Notes: generated from the sequence alone by a model not told the origin. 64,000 bases of DNA from Pseudomonas fluorescens (GCF_000967965.1 NZ_LACC01000016.1:63951-127950); one strand, 5' to 3'; positions 16,358 through 25,967 are shown, counted from the stretch's first letter. A program made the numbers and translations.

Positions 16358-17468
16358 AGCCCAGTACCTCCACCTGTTGCGCCCAATGGGAGGCGCGTTG
16401 ACGCAACTCTTCGGCACCGAGAGTCGAGCCGGTCACCGCCAGTAGCAGTTGCCCGAGGGCATGGCCCTGAATCCGTTCCACGCCGCCTTGCAGCAATCGC
16501 ACACGGCCTCCGAGGGCACTGAACAATGCCGCCAGGTCCGGTTCGTCGCGTTGGCTGCCGGTGAACTGCAAGCGCAGGACCACGGCGGCGTCCGATGACT
16601 TTGGCTGCGGCTGCAAACGGCTTTGCAGCTCTTTCGGCAGTGCGTATTGCAACGGTGCCAGCAATGTCTTGCTGACCTCATGCTGCGGATTGCCGAACAC
16701 TTCCCACACCGGCCCTTGCTCGACGATGCGCCCGTGTTCCAGGACAACCACGCGATCACAGATCTCACGGATCACCGCCATCTCGTGGGTGATTAGCACA
16801 ATGGTCAGGCCCAGGCGCTGATTGATCTCGCGCAGCAGGCCGAGGATCGACTGCGTGGTCTCCGGGTCCAGCGCTGAAGTGGCTTCGTCGCACAGCAGAA
16901 TTTCCGGGTCATGCACCAACGCCCTGGCAATGCCCACGCGCTGTTTCTGCCCGCCGGACAACTGCGCCGGGTAAGCCTTGTGCTTGGCCTGCAAACCCAC
17001 CAGTTCCAGCAGTTCACGGACCTTCTGCTCGCGTTGTTCCTTCGGCACGCCAGCGACTTTCAACGGCAACTCGACGTTCTGCCAAACGGTCTTGGCCGAC
17101 ATCAGGTTGAAGTGCTGGAATATCATGCCGATGCGCCGACGTAGCGCCACAAGGCGGTCTTCGTCGAACTCGCCGATGTCCACTTGATCGATCAGCACCC
17201 GACCGCTGCTCGGCTGTTCCAGTCGATTGATGGTGCGGATCAACGACGACTTGCCAGCGCCGCTACGACCGATGATGCCGAACACTTCGCCGCGCTGGAT
17301 CGCCAGGTCGATGCCGTGCAACGCGGCCACCGGGCCTTGCTGGCCGTTGTAGGTTTTGCCCAGGCCGATGAAGCGAACATGGGCATGGTTCAGTTCGGGA
17401 TGCAGTTCAGTGTGCTCGGCGCTTTGCGGCTCTGGAATCTCCAGTCGCCGTTGGATGGCGGCGGTCAT
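16347..17468 (-). CDS. metN: Methionine-type ABC transporter ATPase MetN
   Basis: This 373-residue ATPase has Walker A GRSGAGKS at 67-74, signature [15 protein letters not shown] near 160, Walker [13 protein letters not shown], and a C-terminal NIL (ACT-like) domain at about 285-373, which in MetN senses intracellular methionine and inhibits transport. An N-terminal extension of about 25 residues ([20 protein letters not shown]) precedes the usual MetN start. GGGAAAG lies upstream of the chosen ATG. The stop of metQ is two bases upstream and metI overlaps its end. The NIL domain suggests feedback by sulfur amino acids. Confidence 0.93.
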   Translation of the reverse strand: MTAAIQRRLEIPEPQSAEHTELHPELNHAHVRFIGLGKTYNGQQGPVAALHGIDLAIQRGEVFGIIGRSGAGKSSLIRTINRLEQPSSGRVLIDQVDIGEFDEDRLVALRRRIGMIFQHFNLMSAKTVWQNVELPLKVAGVPKEQREQKVRELLELVGLQAKHKAYPAQLSGGQKQRVGIARALVHDPEILLCDEATSALDPETTQSILGLLREINQRLGLTIVLITHEMAVIREICDRVVVLEHGRIVEQGPVWEVFGNPQHEVSKTLLAPLQYALPKELQSRLQPQPKSSDAAVVLRLQFTGSQRDEPDLAALFSALGGRVRLLQGGVERIQGHALGQLLLAVTGSTLGAEELRQRASHWAQQVEVLGYVV

Positions 17469-17470
17469 GT

Positions 17471-18280
17471 TCAGCTTTCCCAACCGGCTTGATAGAGCTT
17501 GCCGTGAGCTTTATCCAGTGCGGCGCGCACAGCGGGTGAGTGCTGGTAGATGTCGACGAACTTGATCAGGCGCGGATCGGTTTTGCTCTTGGGCTGGATC
17601 ACGAACTGAATCACGTACTCCTTGTGATCGAGGCCGTCGAACAGCAATGCGGCGCCGGCATCGAAGGTTTTCGACAAGCGAATGTAGGCCGGGTAGCCCT
17701 GCACCAGATCGGCATCGTCATAGGCGCGTACCAGTTGCACGGCTTCGACCTGGAGGATCTTGATCTTCTTCGGGTTGGCGATGATGTCTTCTTCGGTGGC
17801 CTTGTAGCCGACGCCGGGCTTGAGGGTGATCAGGCCGGCCTTGGCCAGCAGCTGCAAGCCACGACCACTGTTGATCGGATCGTTGGCGATGGCCACGCTG
17901 GCGCCTTGCGGCAGTTCGTCGAAGCTTTTGTATTTCTTCGAGTAGAGGCCGACGTTGTTGATGATGCCCGGTGCGAACGGCACCAGGTCGAAACCCGACG
18001 CAGCCTTGGCGTTTTCCAGGAACGGGATGTGCTGGAAGTAGTTCACGTCGATGTCGCCTGAAGCCAGGCTTACGTTCGGCGCGATCCAGTCGCTGAACTC
18101 CACCAGTTCGACTTTCAGGCCTTGTTTGCCAGCTTCTTCAACCGCCGCTTCCAAAGGAATGGCGAAGGCGGCGGTGGTGCCGATTTTCAGCGGTGCGTCG
18201 GCGGCGAAGGTCACCGAGCTGAAGAGGCCGAGGGCCAGGGCCAGTGCTTTGACTGGGTGGGAGAAGTAGTTCTTTTTCAT
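17471..18280 (-). CDS. metQ: MetQ/NlpA-family substrate-binding protein of the metQNI operon
   Basis: This 269-residue periplasmic binding protein has a signal peptide ending VTFAADAP (about 27 residues) and the NlpA family features [39 protein letters not shown] and [12 protein letters not shown]. It is only distantly similar to the orphan copy at 4.8 kb. Its substrate may be methionine or another sulfur compound. It is first in the metQ-metN-metI operon and lies downstream of the monooxygenase-sfnB genes with a REP pair between, so it may be partly co-transcribed with them. Confidence 0.9.
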   Translation of the reverse strand: MKKNYFSHPVKALALALGLFSSVTFAADAPLKIGTTAAFAIPLEAAVEEAGKQGLKVELVEFSDWIAPNVSLASGDIDVNYFQHIPFLENAKAASGFDLVPFAPGIINNVGLYSKKYKSFDELPQGASVAIANDPINSGRGLQLLAKAGLITLKPGVGYKATEEDIIANPKKIKILQVEAVQLVRAYDDADLVQGYPAYIRLSKTFDAGAALLFDGLDHKEYVIQFVIQPKSKTDPRLIKFVDIYQHSPAVRAALDKAHGKLYQAGWES

Positions 18281-18320
18281 GATGAGTTATCCAGTCAATT
18301 ATCAGTATTGGGTTCACATT

Positions 18321-18451
18321 TGTGGCGAGGGAGCTTGCTCCCGCTGGGCTGCGAAGCAGCCCTGAAGCATCCGATAAGGTGCGACAGATAAATCGGATCA
18401 GCAGATTTTCGACTGCTGCGCAGTCGAGCGGGAGCAAGCTCCCTCGCCACA
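18321..18451. repeat. REP pair, TGTGGCGAGGGAGC type
   Basis: TGTGGCGAGGGAGCTTGCTC and GAGCAAGCTCCCTCGCCACA in inverted orientation with GGGCTGCGAAGCAGCCC between. It lies between two co-directional genes (monooxygenase and metQ), where it could attenuate or stabilise the transcript. Confidence 0.85.
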
Positions 18452-18455
18452 GGGT

Positions 18456-19808
18456 TTAGTGTCGGTAGTGCGAGCCGGTGTGCTGTTCAGGCAAAAACGC
18501 CTCCTCGCGGAACAGCTTTTCTCGCAAGGTGCCGCTGTCATACGCCGTCTTGTACGAGCCCCGCCGTTGCAACTCGGGAATCACCAGCTCGATGAAATCC
18601 TCATAGCTTTCCGGCGTGACAATCCGCGTCAGGTTGAAACCATCGAGACCGGTTTCGGCAATCCAGGATTCCAGTTCATCCGCCACCTGCTGCGGTGAGC
18701 CGACCACGGTGATGTAACGCCCGCCGAGGGCGTGTTGGTCCAGCAGTTTGCGTCGTGTCCAATCATTGTTCTGAAGGTGTTTGGTGGCAGACTGGATCGC
18801 GTTGCTCTTCACGTACTGGATCGGCTCGTCGATTTCATATTGGGAAAAATCGATCCCGGTGGACGCCGAGAAGTGCGCAACGCCGGCTTCGGCACTGGCG
18901 TAGCTCAGGTATTCGGCGTGCTTGGCCCAGGCCAGCTCTTCGGTGGCGCCAACGATCACGTTCAGCCCCATGAACACCTTGATGTCCTCGGGATTGCGCC
19001 CGGCTTCGACGGCGCTGGCGCGCACCTTGTCCACCTGCGCCTTGGTCGATGCCTTGGTCTGGCCACTGATGAATACGCACTCGGCATGTCGCCCGGCGAA
19101 CAGCAAGCCGCGATCCGAACTGCCGGCCTGGAACAGCACCGGCGTGCGCTGCGGCGAGGGTTCACACAGGTGATAACCCTCGACCTGATAGAACTCGCCC
19201 TTGTGCTCGACCTTGTGCACTTTGTCCGGCTGCGCGTAGATCCGCTGCTGCGGATCGTTCAGCACCGCGCCGTTTTCCCAACTGCCCTCCAGGAGTTTGT
19301 AGAGCACTTCCAGGTACTCGTCGGCCTGGTCATAGCGGCGGTCATGCTCGACCTGTTCACTCAGGCCCATGGCCTTGGCGGCGCTGTCGAGATAGCCGGT
19401 GACGATGTTCCAGCCAACCCGCCCACGGCTCAGGTGATCCAGCGTCGACAGGCGTCGGGCGAACAGATACGGCGCTTCGTAAGTGAGGTTGGCGGTCAGG
19501 CCGAAGCCAAGGTTTTTGGTCACCGCCGCCATCGCGGAGACCAGCAACAACGGATCGTTGACCGGCAACTGGATCGACTCTTTCAACGGCACGTCCACCG
19601 AGTTCTGGTAGACGTCGTAGACCCCGACGATGTCGGCGATGAACAGGCCGTCGAACAGCCCGCGCTCCAGCAGCTGCGCCAGTTCGGTCCAGTATTCGAT
19701 CGTGTTGTAGCGGGTGGACGTGTCGCGCGGGTGTGTCCACAAGCCATGGTTGATGTGCCCGATGCAGTTCATGTTGAACGCGTTGAGCAGGATCTTTTTC
19801 TTGGCCAT
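18456..19808 (-). CDS. FMN-dependent monooxygenase, NtaA/DmoA/DszA family
   Basis: This 450-residue bacterial-luciferase-like enzyme begins MAKKKILLNAFNMNCIGHIN and shows the family signatures HGLWTHPRDTSTRYNTIEYW, LSRGRVGWNIVTGYLDSAA and PVLFQAGSSDRGLLFAGRHAE. Family members (DmoA, DszA, SnaA, NtaA) use FMNH2 from a separate reductase to cleave C-S or C-N bonds. In this sulfur context it probably releases sulfite from a sulfone, sulfonate or thioether. Its ATG follows the stop of sfnB with no gap (TGAATG-like junction at 19806-19811), so the two are coupled. No NADH:FMN reductase gene is in the window. Confidence 0.88.
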   Translation of the reverse strand: MAKKKILLNAFNMNCIGHINHGLWTHPRDTSTRYNTIEYWTELAQLLERGLFDGLFIADIVGVYDVYQNSVDVPLKESIQLPVNDPLLLVSAMAAVTKNLGFGLTANLTYEAPYLFARRLSTLDHLSRGRVGWNIVTGYLDSAAKAMGLSEQVEHDRRYDQADEYLEVLYKLLEGSWENGAVLNDPQQRIYAQPDKVHKVEHKGEFYQVEGYHLCEPSPQRTPVLFQAGSSDRGLLFAGRHAECVFISGQTKASTKAQVDKVRASAVEAGRNPEDIKVFMGLNVIVGATEELAWAKHAEYLSYASAEAGVAHFSASTGIDFSQYEIDEPIQYVKSNAIQSATKHLQNNDWTRRKLLDQHALGGRYITVVGSPQQVADELESWIAETGLDGFNLTRIVTPESYEDFIELVIPELQRRGSYKTAYDSGTLREKLFREEAFLPEQHTGSHYRH

Positions 19809-21002
19809 TCAGATGGTCCCCCGCAGTGGCGGGTTTTCATCGTTGAGGTAGTAATTGCCCACTGCGTGATACTTCCAGCGCACCGGGTCGTGCAGGGTGT
19901 GCACCCGGGCGTTGCGCCAGTGGCGGTCGAGGCCGTGTTCGATCAAGGTTGCCTGGCTGCCGGCCAGTTCGAACAGCGTGCTGCCGGCGGCCAGGGAGAT
20001 TTCGGTGCTGAGGGCGCGGGCTTCGGCGACGGCAATCGACGCGGCGGCGACCGTCTCGGCCTGGGTGTCGTCCTGGGCCTTGTCGAGGTATTCACCGGCA
20101 CGCTCCAACAGTGCTTCGGCGGCGTGCAGGCGAATGCTCAGGTGGCCGAAGCTCTTGAGGGTCAGTGGATCGTCCGTGGCTTTTTCGTGGGTGGCGTCGA
20201 TCCACGGCCGGGTTTTGGTGCGCACGAAATGCAGCGCATCTTCATAGGCAGCGCGGGCGATGCCGGTGTCGATGGCGGCATGGAGAATCTGCGCCAGCGG
20301 GCCGACCGGGGTCGGGCGTTCGAAAGCGCTCTGAAAGGGGATGACATCTTCGGCAGCGACGTAGACATCTTCGAACACCACCGAACCGCTGCCGGTGGTG
20401 CGCTGGCCGAAGCCGCTCCAGTCGTCGATCACACTCAGGCCCTTGCTGTCGCGTGGGACGAACGCCAGTTGCTGCACGCCGTTTTCATCCACCACCGAGG
20501 TGGGAATGCGCTGGGCGTAGATCGCGCCCGTGGCGTAGAACTTGCGACCATTGATGCGATAGCCGCTGCCGTCACGAGTCAGGCTGGTGACGCGATCGTG
20601 TGCGGTTTTGGTGCCGAGTTCGGCCAACGCATTGCCGAAGCGCTGGCCGGCCAAGACTTCGGCGTACAGGCGTTGCTTCTGCTCGTGGCTGCCGTTCACC
20701 CGCAGTACTTCGAGGGCATAGAAATGGTTCTGCGGAATCTGCCCCAGGGAGCCGTCGGCCCGGGCGATCAAGGCGATGACCTTGGCCAGGGTGACGTTGG
20801 AAACACCGGCGCCGCCGTATTCCTTTGGCACGCTGATGCCCCACAGGCCCGAGCGGGAAAACACTTCCAGTTCCGGGTGTGGCAAACGGCGCTCGCGGTC
20901 GCGTGTGGCGCTGTCGCGTTTGAAGTCTTCGGCAAGGTCGCTGGCGACGATCAGGGCTTGCTCATCGCTGGTGATGACAGCGACGTGGTGAGAACTTGTC
21001 AT
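19809..21002 (-). CDS. SfnB-family sulfur-acquisition flavoprotein, copy 1
   Basis: This 397-residue acyl-CoA-dehydrogenase-fold protein belongs to the SfnB/DszC branch. It contains HPELEVFSRSGLWGISVPKEYGG, LGQIPQNHFYALEVL, DWSGFGQRTTGSGSVVFEDVYV and the C-terminal ATLIEHGLDRHWRNARVHTLHDPVRWKYHAVGNYYLNDE. The HDP.RWK..A.G.Y.LN ending is characteristic of flavin-dependent (not acyl-CoA) oxygenases of this group, which act on sulfones or thiophenes. It lies 38 bp after a paralogue and directly before the FMN monooxygenase, in an operon on the minus strand. Confidence 0.88.
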   Translation of the reverse strand: MTSSHHVAVITSDEQALIVASDLAEDFKRDSATRDRERRLPHPELEVFSRSGLWGISVPKEYGGAGVSNVTLAKVIALIARADGSLGQIPQNHFYALEVLRVNGSHEQKQRLYAEVLAGQRFGNALAELGTKTAHDRVTSLTRDGSGYRINGRKFYATGAIYAQRIPTSVVDENGVQQLAFVPRDSKGLSVIDDWSGFGQRTTGSGSVVFEDVYVAAEDVIPFQSAFERPTPVGPLAQILHAAIDTGIARAAYEDALHFVRTKTRPWIDATHEKATDDPLTLKSFGHLSIRLHAAEALLERAGEYLDKAQDDTQAETVAAASIAVAEARALSTEISLAAGSTLFELAGSQATLIEHGLDRHWRNARVHTLHDPVRWKYHAVGNYYLNDENPPLRGTI

Positions 21003-21040
21003 GTGTTTCTCCAGAGCTCTGGCAAAAAGTGTTCTGGTCG

Positions 21041-22273
21041 TCAGATCCAGGAATGGCGATTAGGCAGCGTGCCGTTGAGGCGATAGGCGCCGACCGCGTG
21101 ATACTTCCAGCGCACCGGGTCGTGCAGGGTGTGTACCCGGGCGTTGCGCCAGTGGCGGTCGAGGTTGAATTCGGCGAGGGTCGCGCGGCTGCCGGCCAGT
21201 TCGAACAGTTTTTCGCTGGCCAGCAACGAAATCTCGGTGGTCAGCACTTTGGCTTCGGCCACCGCAATCGAGGCGCGGGCGGCAGACTCGGCGGTGAGTG
21301 GTGCGGCGCTGACTTCATCGAGCACTTGTCCGGCCTTGCGCAGCAGCGCTTCGGCGGCGTGCAATTCGATTTTCAACTTGCCGATATCGGCGATCACGTA
21401 CAGGTCATCGCTGGCCCGTTCGGCCTTGGCGTCGATCCACGGCCGGGCGCGGGTTTTCACGAAGTCGATGGCGTCGTCGATGGCGCCTCGGGCGATACCG
21501 GCGTCGATGGCCGCTTGAATCAGCTGCGAGACAGCACCCTGGATGTTCGGCGTGTCGTTGATCCGCCAGTTATCCACCACCAGTTCGGGATCGGCCTGCA
21601 CGTTGTTGAGCAAAATCGTGCCGCTGGCGGTGGTGCGCTGACCAAACCCGGACCAGTCATCGACGATGCGCAATCCCGGTGTGCCGCGCCGGATGAACGC
21701 CAACACTTGCTTGCCATCATCGTTCAACGCTTTGACCGCGACCCAATGGGCGAACAGTGCGCCAGTGGAATAAAACTTCTGGCCATTGAGGACGCCGTCA
21801 GCGGTGATGCGTGCCTTCAGTTCCAGGGTGTTTTTGCTGCCGCGTTCCGGCCCGGCATTGCCGATGCGCCAGCCATCCAGGACGCTTTTGAACAGCTGTT
21901 TTTTTTGCGCTTCGGTGGCGCTGCCGAGCACCAGGTTAAGAATGCCGAACTGGTTTTGCGGGATCTGCCCAAGCGCCGGGTCTGCCGCGGAAATGATCGC
22001 GAAGACCTCGGCCAGGGTAACGAACGAAACCTGCGGGCCACCGTACTCGCGGGGGATGGAAATGCTGCCCAGGCCGCTGCGGGTGAACTGTTCTATTTCC
22101 GCCCACGGCAGCTTGCGCTGACGGTCCCGTTTGGCCGCTTGCAGGCTGGCGACTTGCGCCAGTTCGTGGGCCGCCTTGATGGCTTGAGCGTCATTGCGCA
22201 AGACTTTTGCGGGCAACAACAGGGGGGCGATGTCCAGGTCACTCTGGACGTTTGCATCTGCCAGACTGGACAT
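21041..22273 (-). CDS. SfnB-family sulfur-acquisition flavoprotein, copy 2
   Basis: This 410-residue paralogue of the previous gene has the same landmarks: LPWAEIEQFTRSGLGSISIPREYGG, LGQIPQNQFGILNL, DWSGFGQRTTASGTILLNNV and ATLAEFNLDRHWRNARVHTLHDPVRWKYHAVGAYRLNG. It is the first gene of the minus-strand operon sfnB2-sfnB1-monooxygenase; GGAG stands 9 bases before the ATG. The two copies share the flavin-binding frame but differ at the N-terminus and in many positions, so this is an old duplication with possible substrate divergence. Upstream DNA is AT-rich with an inverted repeat at 22412-22465. Confidence 0.88.
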   Translation of the reverse strand: MSSLADANVQSDLDIAPLLLPAKVLRNDAQAIKAAHELAQVASLQAAKRDRQRKLPWAEIEQFTRSGLGSISIPREYGGPQVSFVTLAEVFAIISAADPALGQIPQNQFGILNLVLGSATEAQKKQLFKSVLDGWRIGNAGPERGSKNTLELKARITADGVLNGQKFYSTGALFAHWVAVKALNDDGKQVLAFIRRGTPGLRIVDDWSGFGQRTTASGTILLNNVQADPELVVDNWRINDTPNIQGAVSQLIQAAIDAGIARGAIDDAIDFVKTRARPWIDAKAERASDDLYVIADIGKLKIELHAAEALLRKAGQVLDEVSAAPLTAESAARASIAVAEAKVLTTEISLLASEKLFELAGSRATLAEFNLDRHWRNARVHTLHDPVRWKYHAVGAYRLNGTLPNRHSWI

Positions 22274-22411
22274 CAGTGCCGCTCCTTGGCTGCACGCAAT
22301 GCCCTGGCGATCTGCACTGGGGTGATTGTGTTCCGGACCATACCTACCTCACATCTTATGGAAGCGCCGCTTGTGGCCGCGCATGAAAACAAGGATGTCC
22401 GGTGGTCCGGT

Positions 22412-22465
22412 GTATATACCCTAAACGTGTATAAATATTTTATGAACTAACTTTTAGGAATATAC
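22412..22465. promoter_or_regulatory. Imperfect long inverted repeat upstream of the sfnB operon
   Basis: GTATAT (22412-22417) and CCTAAA (22420-22425) are mirrored by TTTAGG (22453-22458) and ATATAC (22460-22465), giving about 12 paired bases with one- and two-base bulges. The spacer is 27 AT-rich bases (TATAAATATTTTATG). It lies 139 bases upstream of the sfnB start and just before the next gene's 3' end, so it could be a regulator site, a weak terminator, or both. Confidence 0.4.
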
Positions 22466-22495
22466 ATAGAAGGATGATCCCCCACAGAGGCTTCT

Positions 22496-23260
22496 TCATC
22501 GTCTACGGGGTTCAGCAGCCTTGAGGGGCTGTTTCTTCGGGACTTTCAGATAGGTATTTGCACACCCGATCTTCAGCGTACGGGCTGGCGCCCAGCGGGA
22601 GTTATTACCCACCCGGTCGAGAATGCAGTACGTCACTTCCAGCCGCAGGTCTTCGCCGGCTTCGAGGATGATGGCCGGCGGTATCCAGACCTGAACCGGC
22701 TGACCCACATCGGCGGACTTGAGCCGTGGCAGATCCATGCGCACATCGCCCCAGCGCAAGGTGATTTCGTCGTCGACGGCCATGTTCAGGTACGGTTCGA
22801 TGGTCAAGGGAACACCGCGTTTGACCTGGCTCGGATTGACCCCCTGACGGCGAATCGCCTCGGGAATGCCCACCGGTGCCAGGCACTGGTTTTCATCGCC
22901 GCACAACGCGGAGGGTTGGCCGCCGGGGCAGTCGAGTTTGATCTGCACGTTTCGGCCGGCCGAAACCACCGGGTCTCGACCAACCTGCATGACCCGGTAG
23001 TGAATGTGCGAGGTACCGTTGGCGACAAAACTTTCAGGCACCCGCAGTTGCACCGGTTGGCCGGCATCGCTGGCCGTCAGCACGCGGGAGGCTACGTAGC
23101 AGTTGTCCCAGAACAGTTCGATCAGGTCGCCTTCGTCCATGGCGGGGTAGGGCGCCACATCGATGAGCAGGTGCGCCGCGCAAGTGACGTTGATGCCGGT
23201 CTTGTTGGATTGCGCCAGGGTCGGGGCCACAAGCCCGGATTTGTTCGAGGTGCTTTTCAT
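22496..23260 (-). CDS. Hypothetical protein with two Ig-like repeats
   Basis: The 254-residue product starts at an ATG with an excellent ribosome site (AAGGAGACTTC). It contains two homologous halves. The first, about residues 22-112, includes AHLLIDVAPYPAMDEGDLIELFW and DAGQPVQLRVPESFV; the second, about 140-235, includes VPLTIEPYLNMAVDDEITLRWGD and DVGQPVQVWIPPAIIL. Both end in an NVQIKLDCPGG or TLKIGC-type strand. The pattern (D..GD.I.L.W, DVGQPV.V.IP) is seen in Pseudomonas proteins with repeated bacterial Ig-like domains. No signal peptide is visible. Basic C-terminus (KKQPLKAAEPRRR). Function unknown; it has no evident link to the sulfur genes on both sides. Confidence 0.75.
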   Translation of the reverse strand: MKSTSNKSGLVAPTLAQSNKTGINVTCAAHLLIDVAPYPAMDEGDLIELFWDNCYVASRVLTASDAGQPVQLRVPESFVANGTSHIHYRVMQVGRDPVVSAGRNVQIKLDCPGGQPSALCGDENQCLAPVGIPEAIRRQGVNPSQVKRGVPLTIEPYLNMAVDDEITLRWGDVRMDLPRLKSADVGQPVQVWIPPAIILEAGEDLRLEVTYCILDRVGNNSRWAPARTLKIGCANTYLKVPKKQPLKAAEPRRR

Positions 23261-23741
23261 GAAGTCTCCTTGAAGTCTTGCAACGAAGTCCGTTTCTGGG
23301 AATTCAAAAACTAAATATCGAGCAGCAAAACCATTCATTATTTTTAATTGAAATAATGGACTGGGCGTGATGAGTGATGTAGGTCGGAGACTAGATAAGA
23401 GTCAGGGTGGGCAAGTGTCAATGAGATTTGTTAGTTATGGCTGAAGTGTGATGTTATTCAGAAAGTTCCTACGGTGCTAAGTAAGTAAACCATGCCGGTG
23501 TGTCGAATTTGTCCGCTGAAAGTGGCTGTAAATTGGCAGTTTGGCGCGCGTGGTCGGCTAGGATCTGCGAAAGGAACCGGGTGGTGAGATGGAGTTTAAT
23601 TGTTGCGACGCATATATATGTACCGCGTTCGCGTACAAAATATGTATATCGAATAGAGGGGGTTAGTTTGGTATTGGTAAAATATTTTTTCGGGGGGCGT
23701 CACTTCCGTCCATGGAAGGTGACTATTGTTGAGCGGGCTTG
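23261..23741. other. 480-base gene-free region
   Basis: The region between the Ig-like gene and the end of tcyN is less GC-rich than average and includes short runs of AT around 23605-23690. The only structure seen is an imperfect palindrome around GTACCGCGTTCGCGTAC (23621-23637) flanked by ATATAT and TATGTATAT. An 81-codon frame starting at 23500 lacks a ribosome site and protein-like composition. No gene is called. Confidence 0.5.
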
Positions 23742-24497
23742 TTAGTTGTGGCTGTTGTTCAGGAATTTGCTGAGAAATTGTTTTGTCCGCTCTTCTTTCG
23801 GGTTGGCAAACAACGCCTTCGCTTCGCCTTGCTCGACGATCACACCCTTGTCGAAAAACACCACACGGTTGGCCACGTCCCGGGCAAAGCCCATTTCGTG
23901 GGTGACGATCACCATGGTGCGCTTCTCTTCGGCCAGGCCGCGGATGGTTGCCAATACCTCGCCCACCAACTCCGGGTCGAGGGCCGAGGTCGGCTCATCG
24001 AACAGGATCACTTCCGGTTCCATCGCCAGCGCCCGGGCAATCGCCACGCGCTGTTGCTGACCACCGGAGAGGCGACGCGGGTAGGCGTCTTCCTTACCCG
24101 CCAGGCCAACCTTGGCCAAGAGCTTTTTACCCAGGGCAACGGCATCGGCGTGCGCGATCTTCTTCACGATGATCGGGCCTTCGATAACGTTTTCCAGAGC
24201 GGTGCGATGGGGGAACAGGTTGAAGTTCTGGAACACGAAACCTACGTGCTGGCGCAAACGTCGCACCAGGCTCTGCTGCTGGTTCAGTGGGCGGCTGGTA
24301 TCGATCTCGATATCGCCGACCTTGATCCGGCCGCTGGTGGGTTCTTCCAGAAAATTCAGGCAGCGCAGGAAGGTGGTCTTGCCCGAACCGCTAGGGCCGA
24401 TGATCGCGACCACCTCACCTTCCTTGACCTCAAGATCGATGCCATTGAGCACGACTTGACCCTTGAACTGCTTTGTCAGTTTTTCCACGACAATCAT
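23742..24497 (-). CDS. tcyN: L-cystine ABC transporter ATPase TcyN
   Basis: This 251-residue polar amino-acid-type ATPase has Walker A GPSGSGKT at 34-41, a Q-loop region [16 protein letters not shown], signature [15 protein letters not shown] and Walker [15 protein letters not shown] with switch VTHEM. It is the third gene of a binding protein-permease-ATPase operon and starts 4 bases after the permease stop. Assignment to cystine rather than another polar amino acid rests on the partner binding protein and the neighbouring desulfhydrase and serine acetyltransferase genes. Confidence 0.9.
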   Translation of the reverse strand: MIVVEKLTKQFKGQVVLNGIDLEVKEGEVVAIIGPSGSGKTTFLRCLNFLEEPTSGRIKVGDIEIDTSRPLNQQQSLVRRLRQHVGFVFQNFNLFPHRTALENVIEGPIIVKKIAHADAVALGKKLLAKVGLAGKEDAYPRRLSGGQQQRVAIARALAMEPEVILFDEPTSALDPELVGEVLATIRGLAEEKRTMVIVTHEMGFARDVANRVVFFDKGVIVEQGEAKALFANPKEERTKQFLSKFLNNSHN

Positions 24498-24501
24498 TGG
24501 G

Positions 24502-25167
24502 TCAGGACTCCTGGTCGTGCCGATTGACCCGCGCTTCCAACTGGTTCTGCAGGTGCGAAAGCACCGTGGCCAGGACCCAGTAGATCAGTGCGGCGGCAAG
24601 ATACATGGTGAAGATTTCGAAGGTGCGGGCGGTGATCAGCTGCGCCTGACGGAACAGTTCTGGCACCTGGATGGTAGCGGCCAGCGCGGTGTCTTTGACC
24701 AGCGAAATGAAGCTGTTGCCCAGCGGCGGCAATGCGGTGCGCATCGCCTGCGGCAGGATGGCCCGGCGCAGGGTCTGCGCGCGGGTCATGCCGATACTGG
24801 CAGCGGCTTCCCACTGGCCGCGCTCGATGGAGCTGATCGCGGCACGCAGGATTTCACAGGCGTAGGCGGCCATGTTCAGCGAGAAGCCGATCAGGGCCGC
24901 CGGCAGCGGATCCAGTTCCAGACCCAATTGCGGCAAGCCGTAATAGATCACGAACAGTTGCACCAGCAACGGCGTGCCGCGAAAGAACGACACGTAGATG
25001 CGGGCGATCCAGCTCACCAGTTTGAAGCGCGACAGGCGCATCAGCGCAAGACCGAACCCCATCACGAGGCCGAAGAACATCCCGCCCAGGCTGAGGATGA
25101 CCGTGTAATACGCGCCCTTGAGCAGAAAGGGCGCGGAGTCCAGTGCGAGTTGGAAAGCTTCTCCCAT
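24502..25167 (-). CDS. tcyL: L-cystine ABC transporter permease TcyL
   Basis: This 221-residue HisM-type permease has about five helices, the N-terminal [20 protein letters not shown] segment and the ABC-interaction loop [51 protein letters not shown] is typical of polar amino-acid uptake permeases. Its ATG overlaps the stop of the upstream binding-protein gene by one base (25167). The C-terminus is hydrophilic and basic ([14 protein letters not shown]). Confidence 0.9.
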   Translation of the reverse strand: MGEAFQLALDSAPFLLKGAYYTVILSLGGMFFGLVMGFGLALMRLSRFKLVSWIARIYVSFFRGTPLLVQLFVIYYGLPQLGLELDPLPAALIGFSLNMAAYACEILRAAISSIERGQWEAAASIGMTRAQTLRRAILPQAMRTALPPLGNSFISLVKDTALAATIQVPELFRQAQLITARTFEIFTMYLAAALIYWVLATVLSHLQNQLEARVNRHDQES

Positions 25168-25967
25168 TATTGAGTGACGTCAGCGTTGAAGTATTTTTCC
25201 GAGAGCTTTTTCAGGGTGCCATCGGCGCGCAGCTTATCGATTGCCTTGTTCACCGCGGCCAGCAGTTCAGGCTCGCCTTTACGCAGGGCGATGCCGGCTT
25301 CCTGACGGGAGAACGCATCACCGGCGGCGGTGGTGTCCTTGGCCTTCTTGGCGTATTCGAGTGCGGCCAGACGGTCGATCAGAATGGCGTCGATACGGCC
25401 GACACGCAGGTCCTGGAACTTGGTCGGATCATCTTCGTAGGTGCGGATGTCAGCGGTCGGCACATTGGCTTTCACCCACTCTTCGTAGTTGGTGCCCAGG
25501 CCTACGCCGACTTTCTTGCCGGACAGGTCAGTGGCGGACTTGATGTTCAGCTCGGCGGCCTTCTTCGTCAGCACCAGCGCCTGAATCCCGGAAACGGTGT
25601 ACGGCTCGGAGAAGTCATACTTTTTCTTGCGCTCTTCGGAGATGGTCACCTGGTTGATCACTGCGTCCAGACGCTTGGATTCCAGGGCCGCGAGGATGCC
25701 GTCCCATTTGGTCGGTTGCAGTTTGACCTTCACGCCCAGCTCTTTGGCCAGGGCTTCGGAGAACTCGACTTCGAAGCCGGCCAGTTTGCCGTCGGCGTCG
25801 ACGAAACTGAACGGAGGGTAAGTGCCTTCCAGACCGACGTTGATCACGCCAGCGTCTTTGATTTTTTGCAGTTGCTCACCGGCAACGGCTTGGCCAATCA
25901 GGCCGGCGCTCAGAGCCAGGCCCAGCGAGCCCACCAGCAGATTGCGACGTAATGCGGAAAAATTCAT
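25167..25967 (-). CDS. tcyJ: L-cystine-binding periplasmic protein TcyJ (FliY)
   Basis: This 266-residue family-3 binding protein has a signal peptide MNFSALRRNLLVGSLGLALS to about residue 29 (VAGEQL). The mature part contains INVGLEGTYPPFSFVDADGKLAGFEVEF, the SBP3 signature, and KWDGILAALESKRLDAVINQVTIS, close to E. coli FliY/TcyJ. It would capture cystine in the periplasm for TcyL-TcyN. It is the first gene of the operon and has an AT-rich upstream region with a 7+7 bp palindrome at 26143-26157. Confidence 0.9.
   Translation of the reverse strand: MNFSALRRNLLVGSLGLALSAGLIGQAVAGEQLQKIKDAGVINVGLEGTYPPFSFVDADGKLAGFEVEFSEALAKELGVKVKLQPTKWDGILAALESKRLDAVINQVTISEERKKKYDFSEPYTVSGIQALVLTKKAAELNIKSATDLSGKKVGVGLGTNYEEWVKANVPTADIRTYEDDPTKFQDLRVGRIDAILIDRLAALEYAKKAKDTTAAGDAFSRQEAGIALRKGEPELLAAVNKAIDKLRADGTLKKLSEKYFNADVTQ

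Noticed and set aside
18732..21086. 784-codon plus-strand open frame opposite the monooxygenase/sfnB genes
   Set aside because: Complete overlap with two real genes on the other strand; produced by high third-position GC.
23500..23745. 81-codon plus-strand frame in the gap upstream of tcyN
   Set aside because: No ribosome site, no protein-like pattern, and it runs into the tcyN 3' end.
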